A DNA stretch of 64,000 nt from Megalobrama amblycephala (GCF_018812025.1 NC_063054.1:39815396-39879395), one strand, 5' to 3'. Positions 1-12,928 are shown, counted from the first letter of the stretch. Numbers and translations: made by a program. The notes: generated by a model not told the origin, from the letters alone.

Positions 1-1899
1 ACACACCCTTCAGCTGTGCTGCTATTCCGGATTAAAGAAGAATAGGATACAGGAGAAGGAAGTTCAACACTCTTATTTCTAAATCTAATCTAAAGTATTT
101 TTTGCTTATTAGTATGGTTGAATTAGGTATATTGAAGGTCAGCAGCAAAGACATTGGTTAATAATTGAGATTAAATACATAAAGTATATTTGTGTAATTT
201 AATATAGTTTATTACAGGTTTGCAAAAATTCTGAGATTGCATTTCACTGTTTTTATTCATTTTGAGGAATACTGAATGTTTTCGTGCAAGTGAGATGAGT
301 AAATGCATGTTCACATTTAGTCTAAAACTACAATAACCATCATGTTCACACAGCGCACACAACACTTTATTTCTCTCAATATGGGGACAGGTGAGCTGTC
401 AGTCAATAAATGTGGAAATAGTAACTTGCGTTACTTATTTGAAAAAGTAACTTAGATATTTTGTTGTAAATTGAAAAAGTAATGTGTTACTTTACTAGTT
501 ACTTGAAAAAGTAATCTGATTACGTAACTCAAGTTACTTGTAATGCGTTACCCCCAACACTGGTTATGTTACATTTGGATAGAACATTGGACCGGTCACT
601 GTATCAGCTCACAGCAGACACATACTGTGCAATAATTAGCAAACGTTTTGTAGAGAAATGAAAACAGGTCACACCTCAACAATTATTTTCACTTGCACAA
701 ATGCTTCCAAATAAATTGAGGTTGCACAGAATAAATTTCAGGTGCATGCACAACCAAAATGGTCACAATTTCAAGCCTTGCTATGAAACATGTTGTCAGG
801 ATCTGAAGCTGCAGTAATTATGAAAAAGTCATGATGTTGCTTTAAGTGAACCGCACTGCTCTGAAGTGTTTTTGCAACTGTGGTCATGAACACGTGATAT
901 CCTGTTAAGATGAAAAAAAGGCAACTTTTTTGATAACTTTTAATAATGTATTGAAATGATTCAGATGGTGAATGTTGTTCTGTGTCTGTTCTGGGACTGC
1001 TCTGAGCTTCTGCTCCTATACTTATGCTGTCGAGACTCAAAACCACTATGGTCAAAATGTCTCACAGCGTTTCAGAGTAACTTTGTGGCATATTTTAGCT
1101 GTAGGAAACTAGAACTGATCAAGTCTTCTAACAAATCCATTAAAAAGTAATGATTTAAATATTCTGCCTTTGAATGCTCTCTTTTTATATAATTACAAAT
1201 GATATTACCAACATAACAAAATCTGTGAAGTTGAGCTGAAAAAATTGACATGAATTTCACAATGTCATCATCTTGTGAGCTTTAGTGGAGTCAACAAATT
1301 TGTCTTTACACGTTAGCCAGACAAATTTTGTCCTACTTGATTGAAAAACTTATATATTATTGGTTGAAAGCAGACTGATGCTGTTGTTAAGTGCTCAGAT
1401 GTACACAGGTTTGAGTTCATGTCTGTGGAAATAAAGACTGACTATTCCCTAAATTTCTACCGTCTCCTCAACATCATAGGAAATGCTTTTTGTTGTTTAG
1501 GATGTGAATATTAGCCAGTTTTAAGCCGTTAGCCTAGATTTAAAATAAGTCTGTTGTTCCTAGTGTGAGTCTGCAGACTCTTGATCTGATGTGTGTTGGA
1601 GCTCGTTTGGTAGTTCTGCTTTTGATATCAGTGGTATTGAGATATTGGAAGTATAACAGTTTTTTTTGTTTTTTTTTTTAATGTTGAGTACATATTAACA
1701 TGACAGAAAACTGCAGAGAAGCTGCACACATGCAACAATAAAATATAACAGAAACACAAATTAATTTGCTTAATTTAATAATGATGATTTAATACAGTAG
1801 GACTTATAGCTTACAAAAAAGTACAACTATTACTTTTTTCAAATACAAGTGTAACTATTTTTTTTTACCTGCTTTATATTAGCCATCACATTACAGATT
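1..1899. other. Intergenic, repeat-bearing
   Basis: I see no supportable gene here; open frames are short and in AT-rich sequence. Positions about 420-565 hold a repeat rich in GTAACG/GTTACT motifs that ends in a run reading CCCCCAACACTGG. From memory this matches the ends of a very common fish non-autonomous hAT-like repeat (reverse complement begins CAGTGTTGGGGG). The rest is unassigned. Confidence 0.5.
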
Positions 1900-3018
1900 T
1901 TATTTTAAGGTGCTTTTTTTTCTCTCACATATCCATTTAAAAACATTATCACGTGGATAACCATACCACCCTAATGGATTCAGCACAGCACAGTTTTCCT
2001 CTTTGTCCATGTTGGGCTGTCCAGACGCCCAGAACCTGCATATACAGCATATCAGCATTAGGTGTTCAGTGCTGCTTTCTGTGTGATATGATAATCATTT
2101 ATATCATATTAATCGGTTCAGTTCAGTAATTTCTCACCCAGAGGTCAGTGTGCTGCCATCAACCCATTTCCATGTGCCCTCCACATCACTGTCATTTAGA
2201 CCAATCCAGAATTCAGCATCAGTTTTAAAAGACTCCTAATAATAGAAAAGAAGTGAAATCATTTCTGTAGTATGTCAGCTAACACACGTCTAATGTAAAT
2301 GAATCATGAATCTGAATTAGTCAATCAATGTTTCACTCACTTGTTCCTCTCTGTTGTTTATGATGATCAGATCTGCTCCTCTGTTCAAACAGTCTTCTCT
2401 ACTATCAGCCCAGTTCTTCGTGTTGGAGGAAATGTAGTATAAACTGGATTGATTGCACTTCCATCCATCTAGTAACACAACCAGTTTAGTTATGAGTTGT
2501 TTGTTCTCGTCCACACTGAACTGAAACTTACTAACATCCACGTGTACACACAACATAAACACTGCATCTTTTTAATACTAAACATTTGTGTAGTTTAAGT
2601 GAAGTTCAAGATTACCAAAAAATTGTGCTAACAGTTGTTTTTTCTCCTCATTTAACTGGTTATTTTGATTAGTCGTGTTGCTAATGTCTTTCTCCAATTT
2701 ATCTTTCTTTTTTAACAAGCGTTGGATCTCATCACGTTCCTTGTTCCTTTGTTGGTTGTATTTGTCCTCACTGTTTTCATACTCATCAGTCTTTGTTCTG
2801 AGTTCGAGACCCAGCAATATGATCGCCTCGACCAGAAGAACACACTGCAGCACCAAACACACTGTAGCTCTTTTGTATCTTCTGTTCCTCACAGAATCAG
2901 TTCCTGAACACCACAGACATGAAGATAAATGTTTCTTAATTACTCACATGACTAAAATATGTGTGTTGATTGTTATAATCAAATAAATCTCAATACCTGT
3001 GCTGTTCCTCTTGCACAT
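1900..3018 (-). CDS. C-type lectin, type II membrane protein (CD209-like), 5 exons
   Basis: Exons on the minus strand are 2997-3018, 2616-2903, 2341-2468, 2138-2235 and 1900-2035. Every junction has GT/AG and the phases add up to 223 residues. Exon 1 gives a short cytoplasmic start (MCKRNST). Exon 2 encodes a basic stop-transfer stretch, one transmembrane segment (about residues 22-43, VCLVLQCVLLVEAIILLGLEL) and a charged heptad-type coiled-coil stalk. Exons 3-5 encode a C-type lectin domain: DGWKC start, WADSREDC, FWIGLND, WKWVDGS, NCAVL and a WICE end. The usual EPN sugar/calcium motif reads QPN, so ligand preference may be altered. Family role: cell-surface glycan recognition on leukocytes (inferred). 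A closely related broken copy lies next door. Gene model is by eye; the mRNA ends are not defined. Confidence 0.82.
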
Positions 3019-3880
3019 TTTTAGTCGTTTAGAGTGTAAGTTGCTTGTGTGTGGAAAACACAGCTGTGTACTGATACTTTGAGTTCAACGTTAACTACAC
3101 ACCACTGTGACCGCACTGAGCAGTCATATCCTGCTTATATAAAAAGGTTTTGCAGATAAACAGCAACGATTTATGTTAAAACATTTTTGTGCAATACTAG
3201 TAAAAGTAGTCATGTTGTTAAGCCTTTGATGTCAATGTAATAACATTTCTTACTTCTTGTAAGTAATTGAAGTTGATTATTTTCCTCTTAAGTGTGAAGT
3301 TTCCGCATTACTAGCCTCACCATAGAGAATTTAAGTAAAGAAGAAGAAAAAAAAATAGCCACACCCCAATCTCACTTCATTTGTTGAGTTAAAGGATTAG
3401 TCGTCAATTTTTTCAGAAAATGAGTTTTGGTTTCACTAGATAAGACCTTTATTTCTCGTCTGGGATTGTGTAGAACAATTTGAAGCTGCAGTGAAACTAA
3501 TTTTGACCTTCAACTGTTTGGTGCCCATTGAAGTCCACTATAAGGAGAATAATCCTGGAATGTTTTCATCAAAAACTTTAATTTCTTTTCGACTGAAGAA
3601 AGAAAGACATGAACATCTTGGATGACATGGGGGTGAGTGATTAATCTATTGAAACACATTCAGTAATGTTAGTATTTGGACACTTCAGCTTTCACTGTGA
3701 ATATGGTGGATGAGGAGCTGCACACATGTATCACTAACAAAATATAATATAATCATAAATAAATGTACTCAGTGTTTTAATGATAAAGATGATTTATTAC
3801 ATGGAAACTTGCAGAACTATGTTTCAGAACAAAAAGAGAAATGAGACAAATGTTGTAACAACCCTTTATAGCAAAGTAAA
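3019..3880. other. Intergenic with a dispersed repeat at about 3390-3650
   Basis: Upstream of the lectin TATA box, positions about 3390-3650 match, from memory, a common cyprinid dispersed repeat. It includes GAACATCTTGGATGACATGG followed by GGGTGAGTGA. I found no gene. Exact repeat ends are not clear. Confidence 0.4.
3134..3144 (-). promoter_or_regulatory. TATA box of the lectin gene
   Basis: The minus strand reads TTTTTATATAAGC about 120 bases upstream of the ATG at 3018. It is followed by a block containing GCGGTCACAGTGGTGT. The same TATA and block recur upstream of the second lectin gene (7501-7510), which supports a shared promoter. Confidence 0.65.
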
Positions 3881-4736
3881 TTAAAATGTGTTCTTCTCAC
3901 AGATCCATTTAAAAGTTTTTTTACATGAATAATCAGCAAACCCTGATGGCAGATTTATGGCACAATCCTTATCACCAGCGCTATCACTTGGTTCTCCATC
4001 CCTCCAGAACCTGCAACAGATCAGCATTAGATGTTCAGTGCTGCTTTCTGTGCGATATGATACTGACTGTGAGATAAAGTTTGTCAAGACTAACTTTAAT
4101 TTTGTCTTAATGTTTAAAAGCATTTTAAAAGCTTGTTTTAATGGCTGTACAGTCACACAGATATACAGAATGACTGTAGGCAGCAGTTGCTCAAGTGGTT
4201 GCTTTGGTGTTTTGGGTGGTTGTATGTAGTTGCTACAGTGTACTTTATGATTGCAACAGTGTCTAAAGTGTTCTGATCAGTTACCGAGGCATGCTATCTG
4301 GTTGCTTAGGCATTTCCAGGATGTTTGTACTTGGTTGCTATGGTGGTTTTGCATTTATAGATTAGAAAAGGGCTGAAATATATTGATAGATTGACAGACT
4401 GTGGGTCTGTGCCGAGTTTGGTGGATGTAGTTTTACAGGAGTGATTTCTCACCCAGAGGTCATGTTGGTGCCATCAACCCATTTCCATGTGTTCTCCACA
4501 TCACTGTCAGTCAGACCAATCCAGACATCAGTGCCACCTGGAACTTGTTTTAAATACTCCTAATGAATGAAGAAACATACTTAAAACAACAAATAGCATT
4601 ACTGTTATCTAAGTAGGCCGAGTAATTAATACATCCATTCAAGAAATTCATTGCAAACAAAGACGTACAGTTCAGACAAATTTCACGTCGCTCACACACT
4701 CTGCTCAGCCTGTCCACGAAGGAAGGTGTTATCAGA

Positions 4737-5425
4737 CTTTGGTTATGTTCAGACTGCAGGCAAATGTAGCCCAAATCAGATCTTTTTGCTCACATGTGAC
4801 TCAGATCTGTTTTTGTCATGACGGTGTGAACAGCACAAACCACATGGAACCTGATCTTTTCAATTCTGACTTTCATATGAGGTACTAAATCCAGTACAGA
4901 TCAGATGTTTTGCAGTGCGACCTCGGTTTGAACAGTCAAATCAGAAGTCATGTGACTTTTACATCACTCTAGAGCAACATTCGTCACAATTCAGCACTCA
5001 TGGGAGTCACTTTCAAATGACAATGATGTGACAGCTCTATATACAAGCAAAACACGAGGACTTCTACCATAAATTTCTCTTTTATCTCTTTTATTGCATC
5101 CTCCTCTTTTTTTTTTAATTGATTGTGTGTAAATTTACTGGCTCCGGCAGCAGATAAATAAATCACACTATAGCACACTATAAATAAATAAGTGTAATCG
5201 CTTACTTTAATGTCCTCCGTGTTTACTTCCGTATGACAGCGTGCTGCGAGATCTTTTTTATCATTCTTTTGCGCATGCGGGTCAGTCCAGGACCATGATC
5301 TGTTCACACTGGAATCTGATATTGGCCACATTTAAAACTTCAATGTGAACAACTCTACAGAAACATTGGATCTGAGCCATAAATCGGAATTGAGCATCCT
5401 CAGTGTGAATGTGGCTTTGTTGCTC
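4737..5425. repeat. Probable non-autonomous DNA repeat in the lectin pseudogene intron
   Basis: The left edge reads TTATGTTCAGACTGCAGGC. The right edge, reverse-complemented, reads CACATTCACACTGAGGATGC, so the ends are weakly inverted. Interior phrases such as CAGATC and GTTCACACTG recur in both orientations. No coding potential or clear target duplication was found, so the family is not assigned. Confidence 0.35.
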
Positions 5426-6015
5426 CAAACTTAGGTATGGTCACAAACAAACTTTCTCTTTCACTCACTTGTTCCTCTCTGTTGTTTATGATGATCAGAT
5501 CTGCTCCTCTGTCTGTACAGTATCGTCTGCTCTCAGTCCAGCTCTTCTTCTCAGTGGAGATGAAGTAAAGACTGGATTGATAGCAACTCCATCCATCTGT
5601 AAGAACAACCAGTACAACAATTAGCTCTTTATTTCCTTCCACACTGACTGACACAACTTATTTATAACAGGTAACCCGAAACATACATACTATATTCTTT
5701 AAATACTGAATAGTTGTGTAGTTTTGGTGTAATGTTGTTGTTGTTTTTTTACCTATTTTATGTATCCGTTGCCTCAGTTCTTTCATCTCCTTCTGTAATG
5801 TCAATTTTTCTGTATTCAGGGTTTTATTATAATTTAATAAATTTGTAGTATTCTCTTTCAAGATTGTTTTTCTTTTTCTTAACTCATTTATCTCTTCTGT
5901 GATGTTCTTGTACTTGATGTAAAACTCATCAACCGTTTTAGTGAGTTTGATGGCCAGCACTATGACTATATGGCGGTGTCTGAGTAGAGTTCTCTGTTTT
6001 CTGTCCTGACGTCAT

Positions 6016-7274
6016 TGTTGTGTATTGAAGTATTAAACACAAGAAGGAGTAATTCCTTCGATGCTCTTTTTATTTAACACATTTCAAACTTGTCTTTTTC
6101 AGAACATATCACCTCTTGTTCTCTTTTTCCAAGCAGCACTTCAACACTTCCACATTCCACTGCCACCTTGTGGTTAACTATGAACACAACATTTCCCCTC
6201 TTACTTGAAAGATTCTTCATATCACAGATTAGTTATTCAGAACAAAGTTACTCTTGTAAGGTAACAAAATCACGTAAAATTACTGTGTACTTGTTAATAA
6301 CTCACAACAACTTAACCAATGTAACTGACCTTGTTTTACTCTTTCTAATGCACAGTTTTTAGTATTTAAGCAATTACAACTGTTCACAAGCTCACAACAT
6401 AACCAAAACAAAGATGCATGTTTTCTTTACTTTTTTTTTTTTTCATGCATGTACAACTTCACTTCACTTTAAATCATATTCCTTCAACCACGTTGGCATT
6501 CTACGCACTCTACTACTTTTCCTAAGATTAAATGTCACTGGTGCTTGCAAGTTCTCATTCTGTGTGGTAACGGGCTGTAAAGCGAGCTAGTTTCGATACA
6601 TTCCATTTCTTTTTGTCACTCAGAACGAAAGTGCTCTTTCCGATTTGTTGCTCAATGTTCAGTGGTGGTGAGAACTGAGAAACACCCTTCTTCACATGCC
6701 CAGGTTGTTTCACTCTCACCTGGTCTCCTGGTTTGAAAGTGTGGTACTTGGCACCACGTCTTTTGTCAGTGTACTCTTTACTCTTGCACTGTTTGTTACT
6801 CACAGTCTCTTTCACTCTAGCACATTTGTCACTTTTGGGGCCAACAGGAAAAACATTCAGCTTTGTACGCATTTAGTTCCAGTATTAGGAAACGTGTAAA
6901 ACAGCCTCTGGCCTTCAGTCCCCAAACTGTGTAGTAGAATAGCACGTTTCCTGGCATCCGGCCATGAGTCTCCTGTAGCATTAATAGCAAGCAAGTAATT
7001 TTCAAACATTTTTCGCCAGGTAACAAAAGGAATCGCAGGCTCTCCACTGCATGGCAGAAAAGATGCAGGCGTAGGCACGGAAACCATCGTCGCCAATTGT
7101 TGTGTATTGAAGTATTAAACACAAGACCGGAGTAATTCCTTCGATGCTCTTTTTATTTAACACATGCCAAACTTGTCTTTTTCAGAACATATCACCTCTT
7201 GTTCTCTTTTTCCAAGCAGCACTTCAACACTTCCACATTCCACTGCCACCTTGTCGTTAACTATGAACACAACA
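6016..7274 (-). mobile_element. Internally deleted gypsy-type LTR retrotransposon
   Basis: Two near-identical 176-177-bp LTRs (6016-6191 and 7098-7274) begin TGTTGTGTATTG and end ACACAACA. The 5-bp duplication GTCAT flanks them (6011-6015 and 7275-7279). Orientation is minus: a purine tract (AAGAGGGGAAA) abuts the left LTR, and a TTGGCGACGATGG primer-site-like stretch follows the right LTR. The ~900-bp interior keeps only a gag N-terminal piece (6857-7096; FVTWRKMFENYL, RKRAILLHSLG) joined to the end of an integrase/pol frame (6555-6872; FKPGDQVRVKQPG). Protease, reverse transcriptase and RNase H are gone, so it could move only in trans. Confidence 0.85.
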
Positions 7275-7406
7275 GTCATGACGGTTCTTTGTGTCTCTGT
7301 TGGCATCAGTGATCATCTCCTCACCATCTTCTCTGTCCAGGTCTTGTATCTCAGTGCTACTATTGCCGTGAGTCCTCTTGTAGATTTTCGGTCTTTTGGA
7401 GTCCAT

Positions 7407-7896
7407 TGTGTGAGTTGCTCGTGTGGACGCTGCTGTGCACTGATGCTTTTATTAGCTGAACGTGATCTACACCACTGTGACCGCATCATTTCCTGTCTGC
7501 TTATATAAAAGATGTTTTGGTGAAGGATACAGATTAAAGTTGTTTTTTTTTCTTCTTTCTTTCCCCCTTCATCTTGTAAGTTAACCCTTTGATATTAATA
7601 TAATTTAAACTTTTTACCACTTTCTCTACAATGTGAATTGTAGAACAATGTATCTTTATTAAACATAAAAATTTAATTACACTTAATGTTGTTGTACAGT
7701 ATAACGAATTAGCTTGGATTATGGGTGAAATATATAATATAAAATATATAATGATCAATCATAAACATAAATCAACCACAAGTTAATAGCTAATTAACTA
7801 GTTAATAAAGTTTTAAATACGAATATTTTTCTTACAAAAACCCATCGCTTCAATTCAGATGACCTTTATTAACCCCCTGTATTATATTGCATTATA
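7407..7896 (-). promoter_or_regulatory. Upstream region of the lectin pseudogene, with TATA box
   Basis: The minus strand has TTTTATATAAG at 7501-7510, followed by a GCGGTCACAGTGGTGTAG block. This mirrors the upstream of the intact lectin gene. Beyond about 7530 the sequence is AT-rich, with no feature I can support. Confidence 0.5.
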
Positions 7897-9069
7897 CAGG
7901 TCCTTCTCAAAAAAATTAGCATATAGTGATAAAGTTCATTATTTTCCATAATGTAATGATAAAAATTAAACTTTCATATATTTTAGATTCATTGCACACC
8001 AACTGAAATATTTCAGGTCTTTTATTGTTTTAATACTGATGATTTTGGCATACAGCTCATGAAAACCCAAAATTCCTATCTCAAAAAATTAGCATATCAT
8101 GAAAAGGTTCTCTAAATGAGCTATTAACCTAATCATCTGAATCAACTAATTAACTCTAAACACCTGCAAAAGATTCCTGAGGCTTTTAAAAACTCCCAGC
8201 CTGGTTCATTACTCAAAACCGCAATCATGGGCTGTTGGTCAGTTTTGCATGTCATTCGGAAATCAAGGTGCCAGAGTCTGGAGGAAGACTGGGGAGAAGG
8301 AAATGCCAAAATGCCTGAAGTCCAGTGTCAAGTACCCACAGTCAGTGATGGTCTGGGGTGCCATGTCAGCTGCTGGTGTTGGTCCACTGTGTTTTATCAA
8401 GGGCAGGGTCAATGCAGCTAGCTATCAGGAGATTTTGGAGCACTTCATGCTTCCATCTGCTGAAAAGCTTTATGGAGATGAAGATTTCGCTTTTCAGCAC
8501 GACCTGGCACCTGCTCACAGTGCCAAAACCACTGGTAAATGGTTTACTGACCATGGTATTACTGTGCTCAATTGGCCTGCCAACTCTCCTGACCTGAACC
8601 CCATAGAGAATCTGTGGGATATTGTGAAGAGAAAGTTGAGAGACGCAAGACCCAACACTCTGGATGAGCTTAAGGCCGCTATCGAAGCATCCTGGGCATC
8701 CATAACACCTCAGCAGTGCCACAGGCTGATTGCCTCCATGCCACGCCGCATTGAAGCAGTCATTTCTGCAAAAGGATTCCCGACCAAGTATTGAGTGCAT
8801 AACTGAACATAATTATTTGAAGGTTGACTTTTTTTTTTGTATTAAAAACACTTTTCTTTTATTGGTCGGATGAAATATGCTAATTTTTTGAGATTTTGGG
8901 TTTTCATGAGCTGTGTGCCAAAATCATCAGTATTAAAACAATAAAAGACCTGAAATATTTCAGTTGGTGTGCAATGAATCTAAAATATATGAAAGTTTAA
9001 TTTTTATCATTACATTATGGAAAATAATGAACTTTTATCACAATATGCTAATTTTTTGAGAAGGACCTG
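7897..9069 (+). mobile_element. Tc1-like transposon, internally deleted
   Basis: The ends are inverted: CAGGTCCTTCTCAAAAAAAT at the left and ATTTTTTGAGAAGGACCTG at the right. TA flanks each side (7895-7896 and 9070-9071), as expected for Tc1/mariner. The ~1.17-kb length is short for the family because the front of the transposase gene is missing. Confidence 0.88.
8235..8794 (+). pseudogene. Tc1-like transposase, N-terminally truncated
   Basis: An open frame runs from about 8249 to the stop at 8794. It has the late catalytic part of a DD34E transposase: VMVWGAMSA, the second Asp in FAFQHDLAPAH, and SPDLNPIENLWD with the catalytic Glu. The family ending is VISAKGFPTKY. The N-terminal paired-type DNA-binding domain and the first Asp (the WSDE-type block) are absent, so it cannot be an active enzyme. 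Confidence 0.85.
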
Positions 9070-9071
9070 TA

Positions 9072-9517
9072 TATCTGCACGCACTGACTCCTCTTTAGTC
9101 CAGTAGTACTGTGGCACACATCTCCTCCTGTGAACTGCACAGCTGCCTTCAGGGTGACCTCATCTGTGACTTCCACAGTAACATTAATGGGGCAGTCTTC
9201 AAACCGGCAGTAGCCCAAACATTTGAATAGGGGTGTGTTTTTTAGGGACTGTAGGGTTTTGACACTGTGGCGCGTGAAACCAAAACTGCAGTATGAATGA
9301 ATTGACCTCATTCCCCATTTGTCCACTGTAATCCTTGAAAACATCTTCCTTTCTGACGCTTCCTCAGGTCTTGCCATTCTTTTTTGGTCAATAAAAAAGA
9401 AACATCCAAACTATATCCAAAGAATGGGTCTTCTGCCTCACTGCGCTCTGTAGAAATGTTAGTTGATTTGTTAGTCAGAATCCTTGTCATTTTCCTGTAA
9501 CACAAAAATAATTCCAA
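9072..9517 (-). pseudogene. Decayed fragment of an uncharacterised repeat-type protein
   Basis: Two overlapping minus frames (about 9072-9377 and 9308-9517) carry one coding signal with a frame change between them. The first part (SLDVSFLLTKKEWQDL) passes into a Cys-containing segment (CLGYCRFEDCPINVTVEV, VQFTGGDVCHST). I do not recognise a named family. The Tc1 element at 7897-9069 sits exactly at its 3' side and probably cut it off. Confidence 0.4.
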
Positions 9518-9925
9518 TGATATTTTTGGATTGAAATAGATATGGAGGCTTTTACTATTAAACTGCTGAATTGTATTTCTTATAAATTATATATTTTTTT
9601 CTGTAATAGTGAACCTGTATTCCTGTATGTTATATGTGTGATAGTGTCACATTTCTCAAAGAGAGCACACCTTTTGTGGCAAAGGTGGCACAAATAATTT
9701 ATTTTCTTGATTTTTTTTTTTTTTTTTCTGCTCTGGATTTGGTGGCTGTTTTTAGCTCTTCGTCTCCATACATGGCTAAAGCCCGGATCATTTTAAGCAT
9801 GAATGTAAAATAAAACTCAGATATTTCACAAGATTAATGTACTCGTCTTCTCCTGCAGATAAGTTGTGAGAGCTGCCAAAGTCAAGATCAGGGGCAAAAT
9901 GTGATCATTGCACCATGTAAAGATG

Positions 9926-10661
9926 TTTGCAGATTACACTTGTAATAGTTGTGGTGTTTCTGTGAAACCCTAAAAGGTCATTTACAACATCAAGGGCTAC
10001 ACAGAAACGAGGCACATTACCTCTATGCAGGTTGCAAGTCACGCTTCAGAAATTTAAATGTCATGTTTACCGTCATCATCAGCAGTCATCTTCAGCATCA
10101 CAGTGCGAGTCTCTGCAGGGACCCTTTACATGTGAAGTTACCAACTGTCAGAAACCGTTGATTGATCTTTCAGATCTTTTGGGTCACCTCAAATTTCACA
10201 TTTCAAAAAGAGAGCAGGTGCATTGCCCCTTCAGAAACTGTGATCGCTCATTTTCACTGAAATCGTCTTTCACGTCCCACCTATCTAGAAAGCACAAATA
10301 CTCTACAGCTTTGCATGTCTCTTGTGCACACGGTCTTCCTTCAGTTTCTAGTGAGTCTCAGTTCTCTGTTGCTGAAAGCCACACAGATGAAAGGGGAGAT
10401 GATGATGGAGGTGAGGAGGATATACTAGACCCTGCACAACTGAAGAGCTTATATTTGAGAAATCTGTCCGTGTTTTACATGAAGTTGCAGGAGAAGCTCC
10501 TGATCCCTTCCTCCACAGTACAGTTAATCGTAGAAGAGATTAATAAGCTCAGTGGAGTGTGCCAGCAGTACACAAACAATCAACTACAAGCATCTCTTCA
10601 AACAAAAACTAAACTCTCTGAGACAGAAATTGAAGATGTTTTGAAAACATTAGATGGATAA
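9926..10661 (+). pseudogene. C2H2 zinc finger protein fragment of a repetitive type
   Basis: The longest open part is 10032-10661 (209 aa). It has two or three C2H2-like units (CEVTNCQKPLIDLSDLLGH, CPFRNCDRSFSLKSSFTSH with a following HLSRKH) and then an acidic linker. A helical region follows (LKSLYLRNLSVFYMKLQEKL). An earlier finger (YTCNSCGVSVKP) lies in the same frame but is cut off by TAA at about 9971, while its continuation (LKGHLQHQGLHRNEAH) is in a second frame. The gene is frameshifted near its start. The architecture looks like the front of a longer transposon-derived protein common in fish. Function unknown. Confidence 0.5.
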
Positions 10662-12928
10662 CAGAGAAAACAGTACTTTGAGGAAAAATTTCCCTATGTG
10701 CATCCAAAATGCATTTTTCTGGGGATTGATGAAAATAGAAAGGAGTGACATGCCCAGTATATATATATATATATATATTTTTTTTTTTACAATTTTACAA
10801 TCTAAGGCACCTTTAAATTCATTTTATTCTTCTCATACTGGCATTTCTTTCAATGTGTCTTTATCTGTCACGGTGAGAAGGTGCATCTGATTTCCCTTCC
10901 ACTGGTGTGTAGTACTGGATCTTTTGGGCTTAGACCTGATAATCATGCTTTTGTGTGTGTTACAGCTGAAGCGTTCCTGCCTGTGAGTCTCTGAGCGTCA
11001 GCTCCAGTTATTCTTGCCACACAGACCGTCTGAGTCTAATATGGGATTTTATTTTCATTGCATCATCAGATAAATGGAGACCCTCTTTATGAAGAGGACC
11101 CGTGCTGGAGAGTTCCCTTCGCCCACCTCTGACCAGTTTGGGACGGTGTGTGTCGTCATACAAAACACACAACATTCATACAGTCTCTCTGCTTCTGTCA
11201 CACACAGTACCACCAAACACAGTGTGATCATCTTCATCTACACCTCGACCTGAGGACAGTAAGATGAGCGTCAGTAGTCCATGCCACGTGCTCAGATACC
11301 AGCAGAAAACAACAGAGATTTAGCCATACATATGTTTTTATAAATCATTTTATTCTTTACATATAATTTGATCATGTTTTTTATTGATTTATTATGCATC
11401 ATTAGCCTCTAAATGATCAACAGTTGTGGTGTTTTTTTTGAGCGGTTGTAATCCTGATCCGCGCTCACACACAAACACTAGACCGGATGCTGAAGCTGCA
11501 CTCGTTGTTTTCGACAGGTCAGTCTGTTTACGGCGTTCGTGAATTGTAAGTACTGATTTAATGTTTATGTGTTTATCTCTTGCTCACAATGACGCTGAAC
11601 TATGTCTAATGCATATCTTTATCCAGAATATTCATAATCGTGTTCTTGGGCGGCCCGATTCTCAACAGTGAGAAGGATCATTCAAGGATGTGCATTTATT
11701 TCATGTAGCCACAACACAAATAACTAATTATTCGTCACTATAGCAACAGCAGACTCTCCAAGCTGGCGTGAGCGAGTGGAGGCGGGGCTAATTAGCATAT
11801 TCATTGATCCGTGTATATTAAATGAGGCAAGGGTGTAGAGTTACATTCAAACTATTATAATGCATGAAGAAATTTTTTCACTTGAATTGTTTTTAAAATA
11901 TATCATTTTGGTGATCAAAGATGAGTTTTAAGGGATAAAATAATTGACTACAAGGAGACTTTAATCATACATTGTTTTATTGTTTTTATAAATTAATATT
12001 ACCCAGAGCTTTTTCTAATTACAATGTAACTACTTCACCTTAAAATAAATATTATATATAATATATTATTGGCCGACTAGCCTCTTCAGCTAGTTAGCAC
12101 AGTAATGCAAATAATTACTCACTTAAAACTTGCATATGAAATAATTAACTAGATTTCATTTACATCCATTTTATTTATTGTATTTTCCATTGCTGCTGAC
12201 ACAGTAAACACTTTCACACTTAGAGAGACAGACTGACTTTAAATAGCAACACAAAGGAGGATTTATAGAGTGTAAACTCAATACTAACTTACACACTCTT
12301 CTTAAATCTCAGTCATGTGAGCTCATAATTCATAGACATTGGTAGAGCGCTAATCTGTTTTATCGTATGTTTTAACAAAGGCTACACTAGTGTTTTATTC
12401 AGTTATGTTTCTTTATTCTTCTGAAAACAGGCCATTGCTTCTGTATTCATTTTAATTGACACTTTCCAAAGTCAATAAACACATTCAGCCCAAGCAAAGG
12501 CTGGATATCCAGGCTTTATTAGTTTATTATCAAATATATACTGTGTTTCATATGCTGCATATCATATACCCAACACTTGATTAGTTAACTACTCCACTAA
12601 AACGCTCCCATGCGGTACTTTTATTTCCTTCGCTTTTTTTTTTAAATTCACTTTTTTTTTTTAAATTTCTCTCAGATTTGTTTTGCCTTCATTGCTGCTT
12701 AACAAGTTAACCCGCAATTGCGTCTGCAAATTAGTACCTGATGAAGAATTGATCAATATCTCATGTAGATTTTATTCCTATGCGTTCTATAATGTCCACT
12801 AGGAGTTGCGCTCGACAAATGTTTTCCTTTATTGGTTTTCCCTGAAGAGAGATGCTGTTTTTGAAAAGGAAAGTAAGCGTGATGCACATTCATTGCGTTT
12901 TACCATGAAATGAGAGTTTGTGTCTTCA
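10662..12928. other. Intergenic
   Basis: A (TA)n tract lies at about 10759-10779. A GC-richer part (10955-11300) has a short open stretch with ATG at about 11073 (METLFMKRTRAGEF) but no exon structure I can support. The remainder is AT-rich, with nothing recognised. Confidence 0.4.

Larger units (their letters stand above)
3881..7406 (-). pseudogene. Second C-type lectin gene, disrupted by a gypsy insertion
   Basis: Exons on the minus strand: start codon at 7406 with a cytoplasmic segment to about 7280; a stalk/membrane part at about 5753-6010; and lectin-domain exons at 5469-5596, 4453-4559 and 3881-4010. The three domain exons have good splice sites and compatible phases. They read DGWSCYQSS, YCTDRGADLIII, VWIGLTDSDVE, WKWVDGT, FWRDGEPSD, DCAIN and WICE. 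The last-exon motif is EPS, not EPN. The first coding exon is cut by the LTR element at 6016-7274, with GTCAT duplicated on both sides. Even with the insert removed, the frame from the cytoplasmic part runs to a stop, while the membrane segment (RHIVIVLAIKL) lies in another frame. The gene therefore looks dead, although the downstream exons remain clean. Confidence 0.72.

Noticed and set aside
5400..5480. Extension of the lectin exon past the donor (VSERESLF)
   Set aside because: It reads through a good GTGAGTGA donor that is conserved in the sister gene.
8366..8800. Minus-strand 144-aa frame over the Tc1 transposase
   Set aside because: Exact antisense of a recognised transposase with no family features of its own.
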